64,000 bases of DNA from Rugalucina vietnamica (GCA_964017185.1 OZ024871.1:56843226-56907225), one strand, 5' to 3'. Positions 12,984-24,538 are shown, counted from the stretch's first letter. Program-made: numbers and translations. The notes: generated by a model from the letters alone, not told the origin.

Positions 12984-13243
12984 TTGCGATCTCCCGTTGG
13001 GAGATCGCATATATAGTTGATCAAGATCAGAACGTGGGGCTTAATCGACCACCGACTTCCGACTTCCGTCGTACTTGATTGGACGAGTCAGCTTCGATTG
13101 GGTCACACTAAATAGCGCATGTCAGCTCAGGTATGAAAGCTCACGTTGAACCGAGCTGTCATCTAGTCTTTTCGGTCTGTGGTTATCGCCGTGGGTTTAT
13201 AATTATGTGGTCATACAGTGAAATTAGTGCTGAGAGATCGCAA
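12984..13243. mobile_element. Small element with TTGCGATCTC inverted ends
   Basis: TTGCGATCTC at 12984 and GAGATCGCAA at 13234 are perfect inverted 10-mers; the left end also folds on itself (GCGATCTCCC/GGGAGATCGC). Target duplication not clear. Confidence 0.45.
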
Positions 13244-13689
13244 GCGTTTTGGAAACGCTTAAACTTTTTCTTTAATCATTATACCCCATCAAGACCCTCC
13301 TAGCTACCAGTGTCTACCTAACCTGCTAAATGAATTTTTGGCCACAAAATTCTGAGGTGGCCCAATCGTAGCTGTCAATGGAATTCTTCTACAGAAAACA
13401 GTGATAAGATTCGCCAAATGTTTTGACATGGTCGTAAACGTTTTAACTTTCTTTTCTTCAAGTTTAGAAATTAGAGGTCGTGTTGAAAAATGTGCTTTTT
13501 GGTGATGATTGATGTATAAGTACCAGGTATGCGTCGGAAAGACATAAAACCCGGTACCAAAGCTCGAGAACCGGAGTTGGTCATTTCGACCCATAACCAT
13601 TTCGGCCCATGACAATATCGGCCCATGACAATCTGATAGTTAACTGGTGACACGCCAAATGACATTATTTCACCAGGGGTTCGGAGAAA

Positions 13690-14335
13690 TTAGTCCCTAG
13701 AACGCACGAGTGAAGCGAACTTGGACATACAAATATCTGACATTTCAGCAGTAGAAAACAGAGAGTCAGGGAGGTCATTCCAGTCCCTGATAGTCTGGGG
13801 GGAAAGAAACTATATTTATATGCCTTTATACTTGCAGATGGAAGCTGAAATGCCTTGGAGTGACTATTTCTACAACGCCTAGTCTTTGGGATAAGGTCAG
13901 CTGTGGGTATTCTGGCTTTACCCTTCAGACCTTTTCTTGAGAGATTCCCATTCGAGTTGTTCAAGAATGCCAGTCATACTTCCTTCCTCGAAAGTATATA
14001 TAATTCCTAGTTACAAATCTAGCGGCACGATTCTGTACCTTCTCCAATTCCTCCTGGAAGCCTATAGTACGAGGATCCCAAACAGAACTTCCATATTCCA
14101 GGACTGGGCGCACCAGTCCTTTATAAGCTGCTTGAAATTGCAGCAAAAATGTCTGGCTTTCGCTGCCAGTTTTGTAAAGGTTCACTGATGAAGGTTCATT
14201 ACCCGAAATTGTACAATATGGCCCATCTTCTCGCTTTAAACATTTTACTGCTTCCAAAGGATCTAACAATTATTTGTATTCTTTAACATCTTGGGGGCAA
14301 GAAAATAAGTTTCTCCTCAAGAATCCAAGTGTTCT
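13690..14335 (-). pseudogene. LINE (CR1/L2-like) reverse transcriptase 3' end, broken
   Basis: Minus-strand translation gives LGFLRRNLFSCPQDVKEY, then after an insert AYKGLVRPVLEYGSSVWDP, EELEKVQNRAARFVTRNY and later LIPKTRRCRNSHSKAFQLP. These are the thumb and C-terminal motifs of CR1/L2-type LINE reverse transcriptases. The frame is broken near the end and by the 144-bp insert at 14132-14275. A related 3' tail (GGTGACACGCCAAATGACA) follows to about 13640. Confidence 0.82.
14132..14275. other. 144-bp shared insert, copy 2
   Basis: Nearly identical to 1650-1793. Here it separates KEY from AYKG in the LINE protein, so it is an insertion and not part of the LINE. Confidence 0.65.
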
Positions 14336-15339
14336 GATGGCCCATAACCATTTCGGCCCATAAATTATTACCATTAAGCTAAATGGAATGTTTTTCCCAA
14401 AATAACTTATTCTAGATAAGTTTCAATATAAACCTGGTTACAAACATGGCTTACAAAGGTACAAGTAGGCAAAGATCAGGAAAAGGCGCAATCAGAAAAA
14501 GATTCCCACTCCAAAAACCGAGGTGGGAAAAAACCTAACTAACTATCAGGTACTTATACCATGAAACATATCGTAAGCCGAATGAGCAGCTATTTTCCCA
14601 ATAGGTGGCCACTCAGTTACCTTAACTTAACTAAAAATATGAAAACATACATAAGGCGCCGATCAGTAACACAAAGTTACTGGCGGGCTTAAACCGGTTT
14701 TACAGGTACCTAACCTCACCCTCAGCTTCTGTAGTGGTTCAGTGATAAACAAGAAATAAGAAATCATATTAAGAAAATACTAAACATAGATACCAACGTT
14801 TAACATGAATAACGGAAAGCAGAGTGAGCAGCTATTGAAGGTATTAGGTGATCACAGTGCTAGCTTGGACAGAACAAGTAAAATGCAGAGGGCTGAGTGA
14901 ACAGCCATTATATTCGGGTGGGCACAAAGCCATGCAACATGAAACTCGTTATTGGAATAACTTTGATAAGTGTGAACCAGAACAGTACGGTCAGTTATAA
15001 AATAACTGGGGGGGGGGGGGGCTTAAACCGGTTTTACAGGTACCTTACCTCACCCTCAGCTTCTGCAGTGGTTCATAACATTTGGTTAGTTATTCGGTCC
15101 TCGTGGTGAATCTCTAACTAGTCAATGAATCATCAAGAACAAACAAATAAATCATGATAAACATCCTGATGAATCAAAAACCAGGACTCACAGATTGAGT
15201 AAGCTGCCCGACGATGGAGATCCCTGGGCGCCGCATAACCTACTAACTCCGGAATAAAAGAAAAACACCAGATGGACCCCGTTGGGCCAAGCAACAGACA
15301 AGAAGCTCCGGCCCCAACCAACTAAAATGAATAGCTTTA

Positions 15340-16234
15340 TGTCGGGGCTATCATAGAGTCTGACGCCCGACCCACCGGCGTGCAATTAAAGAAGGCAGCA
15401 TAGTTATCAACCATGATTGGGTTAAAAACTTAGCATGCAGACTGTCGCATAACATTTATGTTATAGCCTATACGTCTGTAACGTGTTATGATTTTTCTGA
15501 ACTGAAAAGAAAAATCATTAATTCCTTTAAGTTTCTTAAATTTGTAAACCAAGTCACCATAAAATTCAGGTTCCGAAAGGCCCTCACTTAAAAGCGTCTT
15601 TAACCCAACATTATATTTGGAAATCAATTCATAGTGTCTACGATAAAATTTAGAAAAGGTTTTTCGAAGTTTATGATACCGATAGCCCTGTTGGAGAAGT
15701 TTTGCCGTTAAACATTTATTTCGAGCGTTGAAGTCTGTAACATGATCGCAGACTCTAGCAAACCTAATAAGCTGCGAAATGTATACACCATAAGAAGCAC
15801 GACGAGGAACGTCACCATCCAAAAAATGAAAATTTACTATATCAAAATCAAAGTCATCGCGCTTATCATAAATTTTAGAAGAAACAAATCCATTTGCAAC
15901 AGAAAGATGTAGATCTAAAAAGTGGGCTTCGGTATCTGAGATATTGGCTTTGTTCAACTGAAGTTCAGGTGGATAAATTTGATTGACCATACCTTCAAAA
16001 TAAAGGTTGTCAATGTTCAAAAGGTCATCGAGGTACCTAGATGTGGAATTAAAAGCCTCGATAACATCAGCTTGATTATCATGGTTAAGAGAATCCATGA
16101 AATCTCTTTCGTAGCAGTATAAAAATAAATCAGCTACGAGAGGTGTGCAATTTGTACCCATCGGAATTCCAACAATTTGTCTGTATAACTTGGTCCCAAA
16201 TCTAATATAAATATTATCAAGGAGATAGGATAAG
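15340..16234 (-). pseudogene. Naiad-type element: C-terminal half of reverse transcriptase
   Basis: Resumes with YLLDNIYIRFGTKLYRQIVG then PMGTNCTPLVADLFLYCYE (motif B) and STSRYLDDLLNIDN with the catalytic YLDD (motif C). FLDLHLS, GYRYHKLRKTFSKFY and YGDLVYKFKK follow. A TAA after MRQSAC (about 15427) replaces a Leu codon present in the second copy at 26284; otherwise the frame would run to a stop near 15340. Confidence 0.88.
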
Positions 16235-16470
16235 CACAGTGTATATCCGAGCGTATGCAGAACAGACGGTTACGGAACGGACAGACGTTTACAGGAGCAG
16301 GCTCTTTTTCGCGCCAAAAATGTTTTTCCGTTCTTTTAAAGTGACTAATGCAAATATTGAGACCAAACTAGAGCAGATGTGTTGCATACATACCCGTCTA
16401 GTTGTCTGTGCTCAAGAGCACAATGATTTTTCAGGGGGTTCGCCATAACTGCCCAAGACGTGTGAAAAAT

Positions 16471-16682
16471 GGCATATTTTGTATTTTTTTTGGCTGTGTG
16501 TCGAGATTGCTTGCAAAATAAGCCATTGTCAACCTTTTGGATTTAGTCCGTATGTAGTTAAATATGTCCTGAAAATGGCATATTTTGTATTTTTTTTTGG
16601 CTGTGTGTCGAGATTGCTTGCAAAATAAGCCATTGTCAACCTTTTGGATTTAGTCCGTATGTAGTTAAATATGTCCTGAACC
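16471..16682. repeat. 106-bp tandem duplication
   Basis: Two adjacent, nearly identical 106-base units starting GGCATATTTTGTATTTTTT, inside the left part of the CACAGTG element. Confidence 0.85.
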
Positions 16683-18053
16683 ACCAGACATTAAATATTT
16701 TATATGTTTTCCAGTAAAAATAGCCAAGATTTGTTTTTTTCTGAAGCGTATGGTAATTTCATGGTTACGGGGCGGTACAGTCGTTTGTTACGGAGCGGAA
16801 CAGACGAAATGACGCATTTCCATACGAAACGGAACAGACGTAGGCGACCTTTAGAATACGGATAGAAACAGACGCTGTATAGTAAAAATGTAAGATACAA
16901 ACATGTTTTAGCTCACTCGAGCTTTCTGATTCACTATAGACAGCGGAATTTTTACAGACCCAGCGTCTGTCTGTCCATCTGTTCCTCACCATCCTGCTTA
17001 GCAAATATTTCACCAGATAAGAGTAGAAGTAATATTCCGTGATTTTCACAAATAACGCAGAACAAGTTCTATATATGCCCTGGACACAAACTGAACGATA
17101 ATTGCCGCGCGCCACTTATTATAATATGCAAATATTGTAACAAAGCATTCCGCCTCACAATGATTTCTGTAGCTCTCAGACCAATCAGTGTCCATACACT
17201 TGACACAAGGAGATATAATCAGCACGAAGCATGGACAAGGTCGAAAAGTGAACGTTTATTTTTGGAACATGACTACATTCTATTTAGTAGTTACAGTGTC
17301 GGTGTCGAATTAGCAGTTTCATTGAGTGTTGTGTAAACAGAAAAGTATTTCACTTCTATCATCTAACAATAAAATAAGAAATCAAACAATTTTAACCCAG
17401 GTGCAGTGTCATGAACAACTATGCCATCTCAATCGGCCAGTATACAGTGGATCGCAGCTAGCTAGTGGCTGACAGTCGGTATTGTGTCCTTGTCACAGCT
17501 AGACGACACTAGCACTTCAATGAGTAATCAGGCAGCGGAAGCCATTTCCCGACAGGTTTTTGTCATGACATCTAAAATTCTAAATCCTTACTTTAATTGT
17601 TTATGACGTACGTCATAACAACATCGATTCATTCGATGCTTCATCATGTTCATATTCCGATGCTTCATCGTGTTAATATGCACAAGCATGGCTAAAAAGT
17701 AATAAACTGCGAGTAAATCAAATAAGTAAGATGCATGACAGAATTCGCTTGATGACTTTGCTTAAGGACTGAGTATGCAAACAGGGAACCTTTTCCTTTG
17801 ACCGAAATTCTAGGGTCTCTATATTACTAACGTATTCAGCACGAATGCCAGCCTTCCATATAGACCTCCGCTTAAAACAGACACGAGTCTTATTATCGGA
17901 CCTTTTCAGACTTTTTTCAGTCTTTTATTTTAGAATTTATTGTTAGATATGCACTATTAGTGATACTATATCTAAAGGAGAAGAAAAGCCGTGATTGCCT
18001 CGTGATGCTGAGCACCAAGGAAGCCATTGGTACCATTTTAACGCATTTGATAT

Positions 18054-18124
18054 GGCGCGGCCTGGGCGAACCCACGACATCTCGCCCCCGAAGCGGGCGC
18101 TTTTACCACTGAGCTATCGGGACC
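18054..18124 (-). repeat. tRNA-derived sequence (SINE head or tRNA pseudogene)
   Basis: On the minus strand GGTCCCGATAGCTCAGTGG gives an A-box, CGCCCGCTTCGGGGGCG an anticodon-like stem-loop, and GTGGGTTCGCCC a changed B-box. The acceptor arms do not pair, so a functional tRNA is unlikely. Confidence 0.6.
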
Positions 18125-18664
18125 TCTCTCTCTGATCTGCTGTTTGCCCCCAAACAACTTTTTGTTTTCACAACATAGTCGATGCTATTCTGATACATGT
18201 ACGATGCTGATCCAGGTCACCAGGTGTATTCCATCTGGTCACGTTCGAGTGCTACAATACAGAAGGTTGCCGCAAAGTGTTATATTTGACATCACAGTGT
18301 TGTTCATGTAGTATTCATGGCCGTCTGTGACCGCTCCGTATGCTGATTCGTCTGTTTTTTTTTTCGTAGGCTACGTCTGTTCCGCCCCGTAACATAAACG
18401 AATCTGTAGACTGTTCCGCTCCGTAATGTTTTTGTTGCTAAGCAACAAAATTCTGCTTAAACTACAAGGCTTCCATGCCGGAAATTATGGTGTTTTGGAA
18501 GATAGTAGATGGACATGCAAGGCCGATATAACAATACATTCGAAGCGTACAGTTTTGGATGAAAAACTGTACAAAACATTTTTGGCGCGAAAAAGCGCGT
18601 GCTCCTGTAAACGTCTGTCCGTTCCGTAACCGTCTGTTCTGCATACGCTCGGATATACACTGTG

Positions 18665-19964
18665 ATAAGGCGTCGCACACATTCTGACATGACCAAAGTG
18701 TATACCGACTTTGGTCAGAGGAAGTGAAAAAAGCCTTTCTGTCATTACATGCCAAATGAAGTGAACCATAGTTTTTTAATGCCCTTTTGAAGGTCCACTC
18801 TATCAAATCCAGAAGTTTTTCTTTAATTAGATTATGTGGTAATGTTGTATACAGAGTAGAAAAATCATATGTGGACAAGCTTGTCGCACGGAACCCTCTA
18901 CACTTCAATTTACTGAGCAACTTACCAGAATTTTTAATTGACCAAAACCAATTTTTATTTGAAGTTTCATACACTGTCTCACAGTATCTTATAACATGAG
19001 ATTTGATAGCAGTAAGACAGGAAGTTAATAATTTAGAAAGTTCAGTGGTAGTACAAGAGCTAGAATTTGCAATAAATCTAGGTTTGTATGGTCTTTTGTG
19101 AAGCTTAGGTAACCAATACATCGTAGGAAGTTTGTCTTGGCCTTCATTTACACAAACAGAAAACTTAACAGGTAAATCGTTTAAGTGGACTACAACTACA
19201 GACACCTCATCAGTGTCTGTCTCCAGATAAGCCCTGGTACCATCAAGCTCCTGTTTTAAGGTATTAGCGTAGTGAAGCCTACAAACGACAACAACATTGT
19301 TTGCGGCTTTATCTGCCGGAACCAAGACATACTTTCTATGAAATTCTTGGATACCCTGCTTCAAATGCCTAAATGACGATTTGGGTTTAGTAGGTAAAAG
19401 ATTAGTATTTTGTGAATAAAACTTAATACGTTTATCCACGATAGTGAAGATACTTCTTTTCCATTCTTTAAGAGCATTATCCTCAACACCCTCTCGTTTA
19501 CACCATCGATTACCGAAATCGTTTAATGCAGATGAAATCTCCTCTCTACATTTGTCGAAATTAATGTAGGAAGGGAATCTATATTTCGGACCTTTAGAAA
19601 CAATTTTGCGAATTCTAGAATCCGAAATTATTTTTAAATTTCCAGTAACAATATGTCCAGCTGGTTGATAAACATATTTTGAATCTTTACAATCTCAAGA
19701 CTTAGGAGTTTTAGCATGGATATCAAGATCAGAAACAAGTTTATTGAAATTAAAAATAGTACTTCTGATTGGTTTGTTATATTTGTAACAAATAATAGGA
19801 GGTTCTGAATTTTGGAAGTATGTAGGTATAGACTGTATCACTGATTTATCCTGGAATATGCTTGGTAAATCAATAAAGTCAATTCCTTTATTTATGAAAG
19901 GAATTTTAATAAAACTTCTAATGTGATTAGATTCGGAATCGATAAATGGACGAAGAGCTAGCAT
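18665..19964 (-). pseudogene. Naiad-type element: linker and N-terminal half of reverse transcriptase
   Basis: After LRPFIDSESNHIRSF and one TGA (19695-19697), YVYQPAGHIVTGNLKII and FGNRWCKREGVE lead into the RT: KYVLVPADKAANNVVVV, LPTMYWLPKLHKRPYKPRF, and the motif-A region STYDFSTLYTTLPHNLIKEK. It stops at CDALS, where the DNA transposon is inserted; the protein resumes at 16234. Confidence 0.87.
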
Positions 19965-20610
19965 GCTGAGTATAACATCTTGTTAACAGTGCAGCGTCAT
20001 ACATTTGATGATTTCTATCGTAAAATCTATTAGCCTCTGTGTCCAGGGAACGTAATGCAGCAATAGGTAGAGAACTAAGATACGACAGCATTGGATGTCG
20101 ACCATGAATCCTTAGTTTAACAGCTAAATCATTTAGGGAAATGTTCAATTTCAATGCAGCGCACCGTTTACGTCTGTCATTACCCTTTTTCCGTATACCA
20201 TGAGATCTAGATTTACGTTTACGAGAGTCTGAAAGCGTAAGTACATCAAAATCGGGCATTTTGGAAATATTGCCTTCATGGTAAATGTTGTCGTTAAATC
20301 CCAGTGGAAAGGGTGTTTGCAGTAATTTTATCCATTTAAGTTCAGTTTCAAATCGTTTAATGTTTTTGAATCTAACTGAAGAATTTTCATCATATGAGAT
20401 TTTCTCCACTGGTTGAACTTTAACATCATTGGGAGAATGACCAGTGCGCTTAAAATGCTGGTACAGAAAGGTATCATTATTTTTGGGCTTTCTGATTCTA
20501 CGATAGTGCTCACCAAATCGTTTTTGCAAAGTTCGACAAGTTTGTCCAACATATTGCATCCTACAATTGTTTGTATTTCAAGTAAGAACATATACAAGAT
20601 CCATTGATTT
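19927..20610 (-). pseudogene. Naiad-type element: GIY-YIG endonuclease domain
   Basis: KSMDLVYVLT, an in-frame TGA (20578-20580), then CRMQYVGQTCRTLQKRFGEH, the GIY-YIG core with YVGQT and the R...F.EH helix. It continues KNNDTFLYQHFKRTGHSP and ETELKWIKLLQTPFPLGFND, typical of the end of this domain. A basic KRKSRSHG...KKGNDRRKR stretch follows and may be a nuclear or nucleic-acid-binding segment. The frame shifts by one base near 19950. Confidence 0.82.
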
Positions 20611-20829
20611 TCAGTCTAAATCAGAATCATTAACCACTGAAAATGTCCTACCATTCACAGATGAAGTGATAGTAGTCTTAGAGCATAAATGATTGCAACA
20701 GTTGCACTTCTTGGCATTGCACTTAGAAATACTAGGGTACATTCCAGGTCTCTTGAACGGATTAATATATTTACGTAAAATTGGTGATTTGAGTGGAGAT
20801 AACCTAATCTGAAGATTATTACGAAACAT
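20611..20829 (-). pseudogene. Naiad-type element: cysteine-rich knuckle upstream of GIY-YIG
   Basis: Encodes PSISKCNAKKCNCCNHLCSK followed by NGRTFSVVNDSDLD. The clustered Cys/His residues fit the zinc-knuckle-like motif reported ahead of GIY-YIG in permuted Penelope elements. The frame ends at a TGA (20611-20613); beyond it the protein resumes in frame. Confidence 0.7.
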
Positions 20830-20880
20830 ATTAGAATTAGAAGCTCCGTGTAGATTAACAGTAGATGCCGAAAAGCATGT

Positions 20881-21865
20881 TTCTTGAATTAGAAAATAAT
20901 AATAAAAGAATCAGTATTAATAATTCTAAAGTTTAAAAATCGCCACCTGAGGTGATGATCAGAAATTGATCGACTCAGTATCAGAAGATAGATACCATGT
21001 CGTTGTTTTACGATGTACATGCCACAGATAATTCATGTTGAAATTAGCAAAAAGAAACACAATTTCAAATTTTATTTTATTTTTTATTTATTCCAAAGTA
21101 AGTTTTCTTAAATGTGATTTTAACAAATATAAACCAATATAATCGGTAACACGACACAACTCACCGACAGCCTGCTTTTGCACGCTTATGTGACGTTTAG
21201 ATAAACACTAATACTGCTGTAAATGAGTCCGTGGTGTTTTTGTTTCCAAAATGTGGAGTAATACATGTAAAAAGCTTAAAATGTTAGGTTTCCTGTTCCT
21301 TTTTATGACAGTGTCTGTCGACCAGTGTCGATGACTGGTGGCGACTGTCGGCGAATTTTCTCATTCTTTGTCGGTGACTTGTCCTGTCTGTCGAAAGTCG
21401 TGTCGATGAGTTGGTTGTCGATGAATATTTGCTGTCGGTGAGTTGTCATGTCGACCAGTTGTCTGTCGGTGAGTTGTCATAGATTCATATAATTTCAGTT
21501 AATTAATTAATGGTTCCACAAGCTTGGTACCCGGCTTGGCTCTAATCAAGTGCCACAGTCTGGTTAACACAAGCGTTTCAAATCAAATGTCAACTGCTAT
21601 CAAAGCTGATGTGAACAGTGCCAGCAACTGTCAAAAGCACTCTCATAAGGGTGACGTATTCTTCGAAAGAAGAGAAGATGATATGGATATTTCCTAGAGG
21701 TAAAGTCTTATTTTGTTTTATTTTCATGCTTTTTGTTACATGTTCTTTCATACCTTAATAGTCATCCGGCACCTGCCAGATAAGGAAGCTACTTTAGAGA
21801 AAACAGTTCATTAAACTGAGCAGTTACGAATCATTAAGCAGTAATAAGCACGTTAATCGCCAGTA

Positions 21866-21940
<75 letters not shown>

Positions 21941-22390
21941 ATGTTGTTGTTGTTGTTGTTGTTTTTTCATTTTAGCATTGATCCCGATCTACCGTTGGAG
22001 TTGACCAGAATTGGCAGGCTGTCACATCCTCCTGAAATTTTACTTTTAACGATCAATTTCAATATGTTTAAATGTTTATAAAGTACTAAAGACCAACATA
22101 ACAAAAATACACCCCAACCCAAGTTTGAATCATTATCTAGAATATTGACATTGTTGCCATACCTCCATGAGACCCAAAATCAAAGAAAAAGTCATTTGCA
22201 GGCTCGAAATCGGCCCTATTATTAAATAAAACTTTAGCAAAAACCAAATGCAACAAATCAAAAGTTCCTATCTATGAAATAAAATATGGGCCGAAATGGC
22301 CCCAAAATCGGCCCTATTTTTAAATAAATCTTGTAACGAAACCTAAATGCAACAAATTGAAAACCAAAAGTCCCAATCTATAAAACAAAT
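20881..22390. other. Unassigned sequence with GTCGGTGAGTTGTC repeats and microsatellites
   Basis: No gene seen. Irregular copies of TGTCGGTGAGTTGTC occur at about 21310-21480, and one inverted copy at 21155-21172. Microsatellites (TCTA)n and (TTG)n follow at 21866-21963. Confidence 0.5.
21866..21963. repeat. (TCTA)n followed by (TTG)n microsatellites
   Basis: About 18 uninterrupted TCTA units (to 21940) followed by six or seven TTG units. Confidence 0.95.
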
Positions 22391-22485
22391 TATGGGCCGA
22401 AATGGTTATGGGCCGAAATGGTATGGGCCGAAATGGCTATGGGCCGAAATGGGCATGGGTCGAAATGGTTATGGGTCGAAATGAC
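22391..22485. repeat. Minisatellite of ATGGGCCGAAATGGTT
   Basis: Six imperfect 14-17-base units. Single inverted copies (CCATTTCGGCCCAT) lie at 13596-13625 and 14339-14361, next to the LINE. Confidence 0.85.
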
Positions 22486-23984
22486 CCGGAACCGTCTTCG
22501 ACAGGCATCTATCTGAACCTCAACGCGACAAACGGTACCCTCGGACATTCTGACGTTACTAGTAGTAAACTCCACAAAATTTGGAAAATCATGAAATAGA
22601 TGTTTTTGGTATAATACTGTACTTATAAAACCGTTGAACATTCGGCTACCAGATAAATGATTTCTAAACATATTATTTTTCAAAATTTTGTGTTATCTAC
22701 CCTTCTTTTAGCCCATTATATACTTATTTTGCCTATGTGTATCGTTAAATGGTAACCATAGCAATCACATAGTCTCAATTGACAAAATAATTTCGACAGA
22801 TAGTCTGTAATGATAATGTGCGTCTATTTAAATAATAGATGCGCAGTTTTTATCAAATGCACCGAGTTTTGTAGGCACTAGAGCGGGTTCGGGTATAAGT
22901 GAACCATTAAGAGTGTCTTTATGTTGGTTTTTTTTACTCCGGCTATTAGGCAAATAAAAATAATGGCATCTGAGCGTCGGTAGAAAGTGGACAGATGCAT
23001 TCTACTTAGTATTATATAGTACATTTGGTGGCCGAAAGAACAAACTTCACGGAGGCAGTAAGTGAACCCATCGGGTATTAGTGGATAGTAATGGAGCATA
23101 AAAGTGAACCCCCTAGTATCTTAATAAAAGTGTTTTGAAAGCATTTTGCAAGCATATAACTAGTAGCATTAACATGTTAATCATTAATTACAAACAATTC
23201 TAGAGGGCATAATGTTCTGCAGTTGCACTTCTCGTCATTACAACATCAATGGTGAAAATTTTGATGGTCAGAGTCATTAATCTTTTTCACTAAAATAACA
23301 ACATATTGTTATTTTTTGCTGAAATCATGTGATATCAGCCACTCCTGTGTAATCTTTCTAACCATAAAAGGTAAAGAATACATATGTCTCAAGGCAATTA
23401 CATCCAAAAATACCAAAAACTATATAACGGACAGTAAGTTTAAAAAAAAATACGGATTTTATTAGCCTTAAGACCCAAAACGAGAAAATGATCCATAAGT
23501 TAACCGTGTTTGACATGAATAATATACTATTAATGCCATCCATATACAGTACATGCCACAAAACATCTTTATAATTAAAATTGTTTTGTATTGTCCATGT
23601 TTATCCAGCTAAATTAGTTCATTTCACAGCCAAGTAAGGTTCTCTTTGTATTCAAAAAAGCTGAGAATGACATGTTTGTTGTTATTTAAATGACTAGAAC
23701 TATGGTGGTCACAAGCTTCCATGGTTCACTAATACCGGATACCCTCAGACAAAAATGACTGTCGGGTATTAGTGAACCCCATATACGACCTAAATGAGCA
23801 CGGCTAGATATCACTTCTGATGAAAATCAGTTGCCGAATTCATTTGTGCTCTGGGTTTTATCAATTGCCTTTAAAAAGATGACTTGTTGGCATTGATCCT
23901 TGAATATGGTATGGTGTATCTATGTCTGAGAGATGGTTTGGTGTAGTTTGACAGACTTATTCTAACTTGCTGGTGATAGATTTT
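22486..23984. other. AT-rich sequence without a recognisable gene
   Basis: A phrase resembling GGGTATTAGTGAACCCC recurs in both orientations near 22885, 23062, 23100 and 23725-23770, suggesting a decayed foldback element. No coding region is supported. Confidence 0.4.
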
Positions 23985-24047
23985 CCCACCTCGGTTTTTG
24001 GAGTGGGAATCTTTTTCTGATTGCGCCTTTTCCTGATCTTTGCCTAC
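23985..24047 (+). repeat. Fragment of the Penelope-like element tail
   Basis: CCCACCTCGGTTTTTGGAG and GATTGCGCCTTTTCCTGATC match the distal tail of the 14455-20880 element, in the opposite orientation. Confidence 0.75.
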
Positions 24048-24064
24048 TTATACCTTTTTTATGA

Positions 24065-24330
24065 AGCATGATCAGAGACGAAATCTTTCTAAGTTTTTCA
24101 AGAGTTGGGAGCTTTATTTATTTAGCATTGAAGTGCTGTGGGTATACTTGTAGTCGTTTAAGATATACCTCACAGCTCTGTGCTGGACCATTTCGATTTT
24201 CTCGATAAATTTATTTTGCCAGGGGTCCCAAACAGATGCCGAATATTTGAATGGTCTCACATATGCTTTATAAGCGGATTAATTTTTGGATTGTTTGTTT
24301 GAATGTTTCTTTTAATAAATTTCAGTGTGT
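24065..24330 (-). pseudogene. LINE reverse transcriptase fragment (CR1/L2-like)
   Basis: Minus-strand reading gives SAYKAYVRPFKYSASVWDP, then WQNKFIEKIEMVQHRAVRYI and LKNLERFRL, the same C-terminal RT region as the LINE near 14.1 kb but a different lineage. At least one stop is present. Confidence 0.7.
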
Positions 24331-24538
24331 TATTGGCTTTGGTTGTCAGCTGGTTGATATGCTTTGACCAGGATAAATAATCACGGTAATATTTACTCCG
24401 AGGTATTGTGTGCTTTTGGTGGTTTGAAAGGTTTTTTCCATGGAGCTTTTAATCATTTATGATGGGTTTTGCTTCTGAGATAAGTGAGAATATTGGTTAC
24501 CGCTCACATTAAGCACTTATTTATAAGCGATACAGCTC

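Larger units (their letters stand above)
16235..18664. mobile_element. 2.43-kb non-autonomous DNA transposon, CACAGTG ends, 5-bp target duplication
   Basis: About 95-bp inverted repeats begin CACAGTGTATATCCGAGCG at 16235 and end in its complement at 18664. ATAAG flanks both ends (16230-16234 and 18665-18669), and removing the insert plus one ATAAG restores the retroelement frame exactly. Many subterminal copies of ACGGAACAGACG occur in opposite orientations at the two ends (16255-16290, 16790-16880, 18370-18425, 18610-18645). No transposase frame is present. Confidence 0.88.
14455..20880 (-). mobile_element. Penelope-like retroelement with N-terminal GIY-YIG (Naiad-type order)
   Basis: Minus-strand order: cysteine-rich knuckle (20829-20611), GIY-YIG domain (about 20577-20300), linker (to about 19330), reverse transcriptase (19330-18665, then 16234-15340), and a ~900-base 3' region ending with AAGGTACAAGTAGGCAA (its complement). 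Classical Penelope elements have GIY-YIG after the RT; the permuted order matches the Naiad group described from invertebrates. It is split by a 2.43-kb DNA transposon, and carries one frameshift near 19950, three in-frame TGA and one TAA. It is probably 5' truncated near 20880. Tail copies recur elsewhere in the window. Confidence 0.85.

Noticed and set aside
15150-15215. Hammerhead ribozyme in the Penelope-like 3' region
   Set aside because: CTGATGA occurs (15167), but the matching GAAA and stem arrangement of a hammerhead core is not present.
16235-16300. Full V(D)J recombination signal sequence
   Set aside because: Only the heptamer CACAGTG matches. No A-rich nonamer is found at 12 or 23 bases, so only a transposon-end resemblance is claimed.
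18054-18124. Functional tRNA with TTC anticodon
   Set aside because: The T-arm is broken, the base before the anticodon is not T, and the acceptor stem does not pair.
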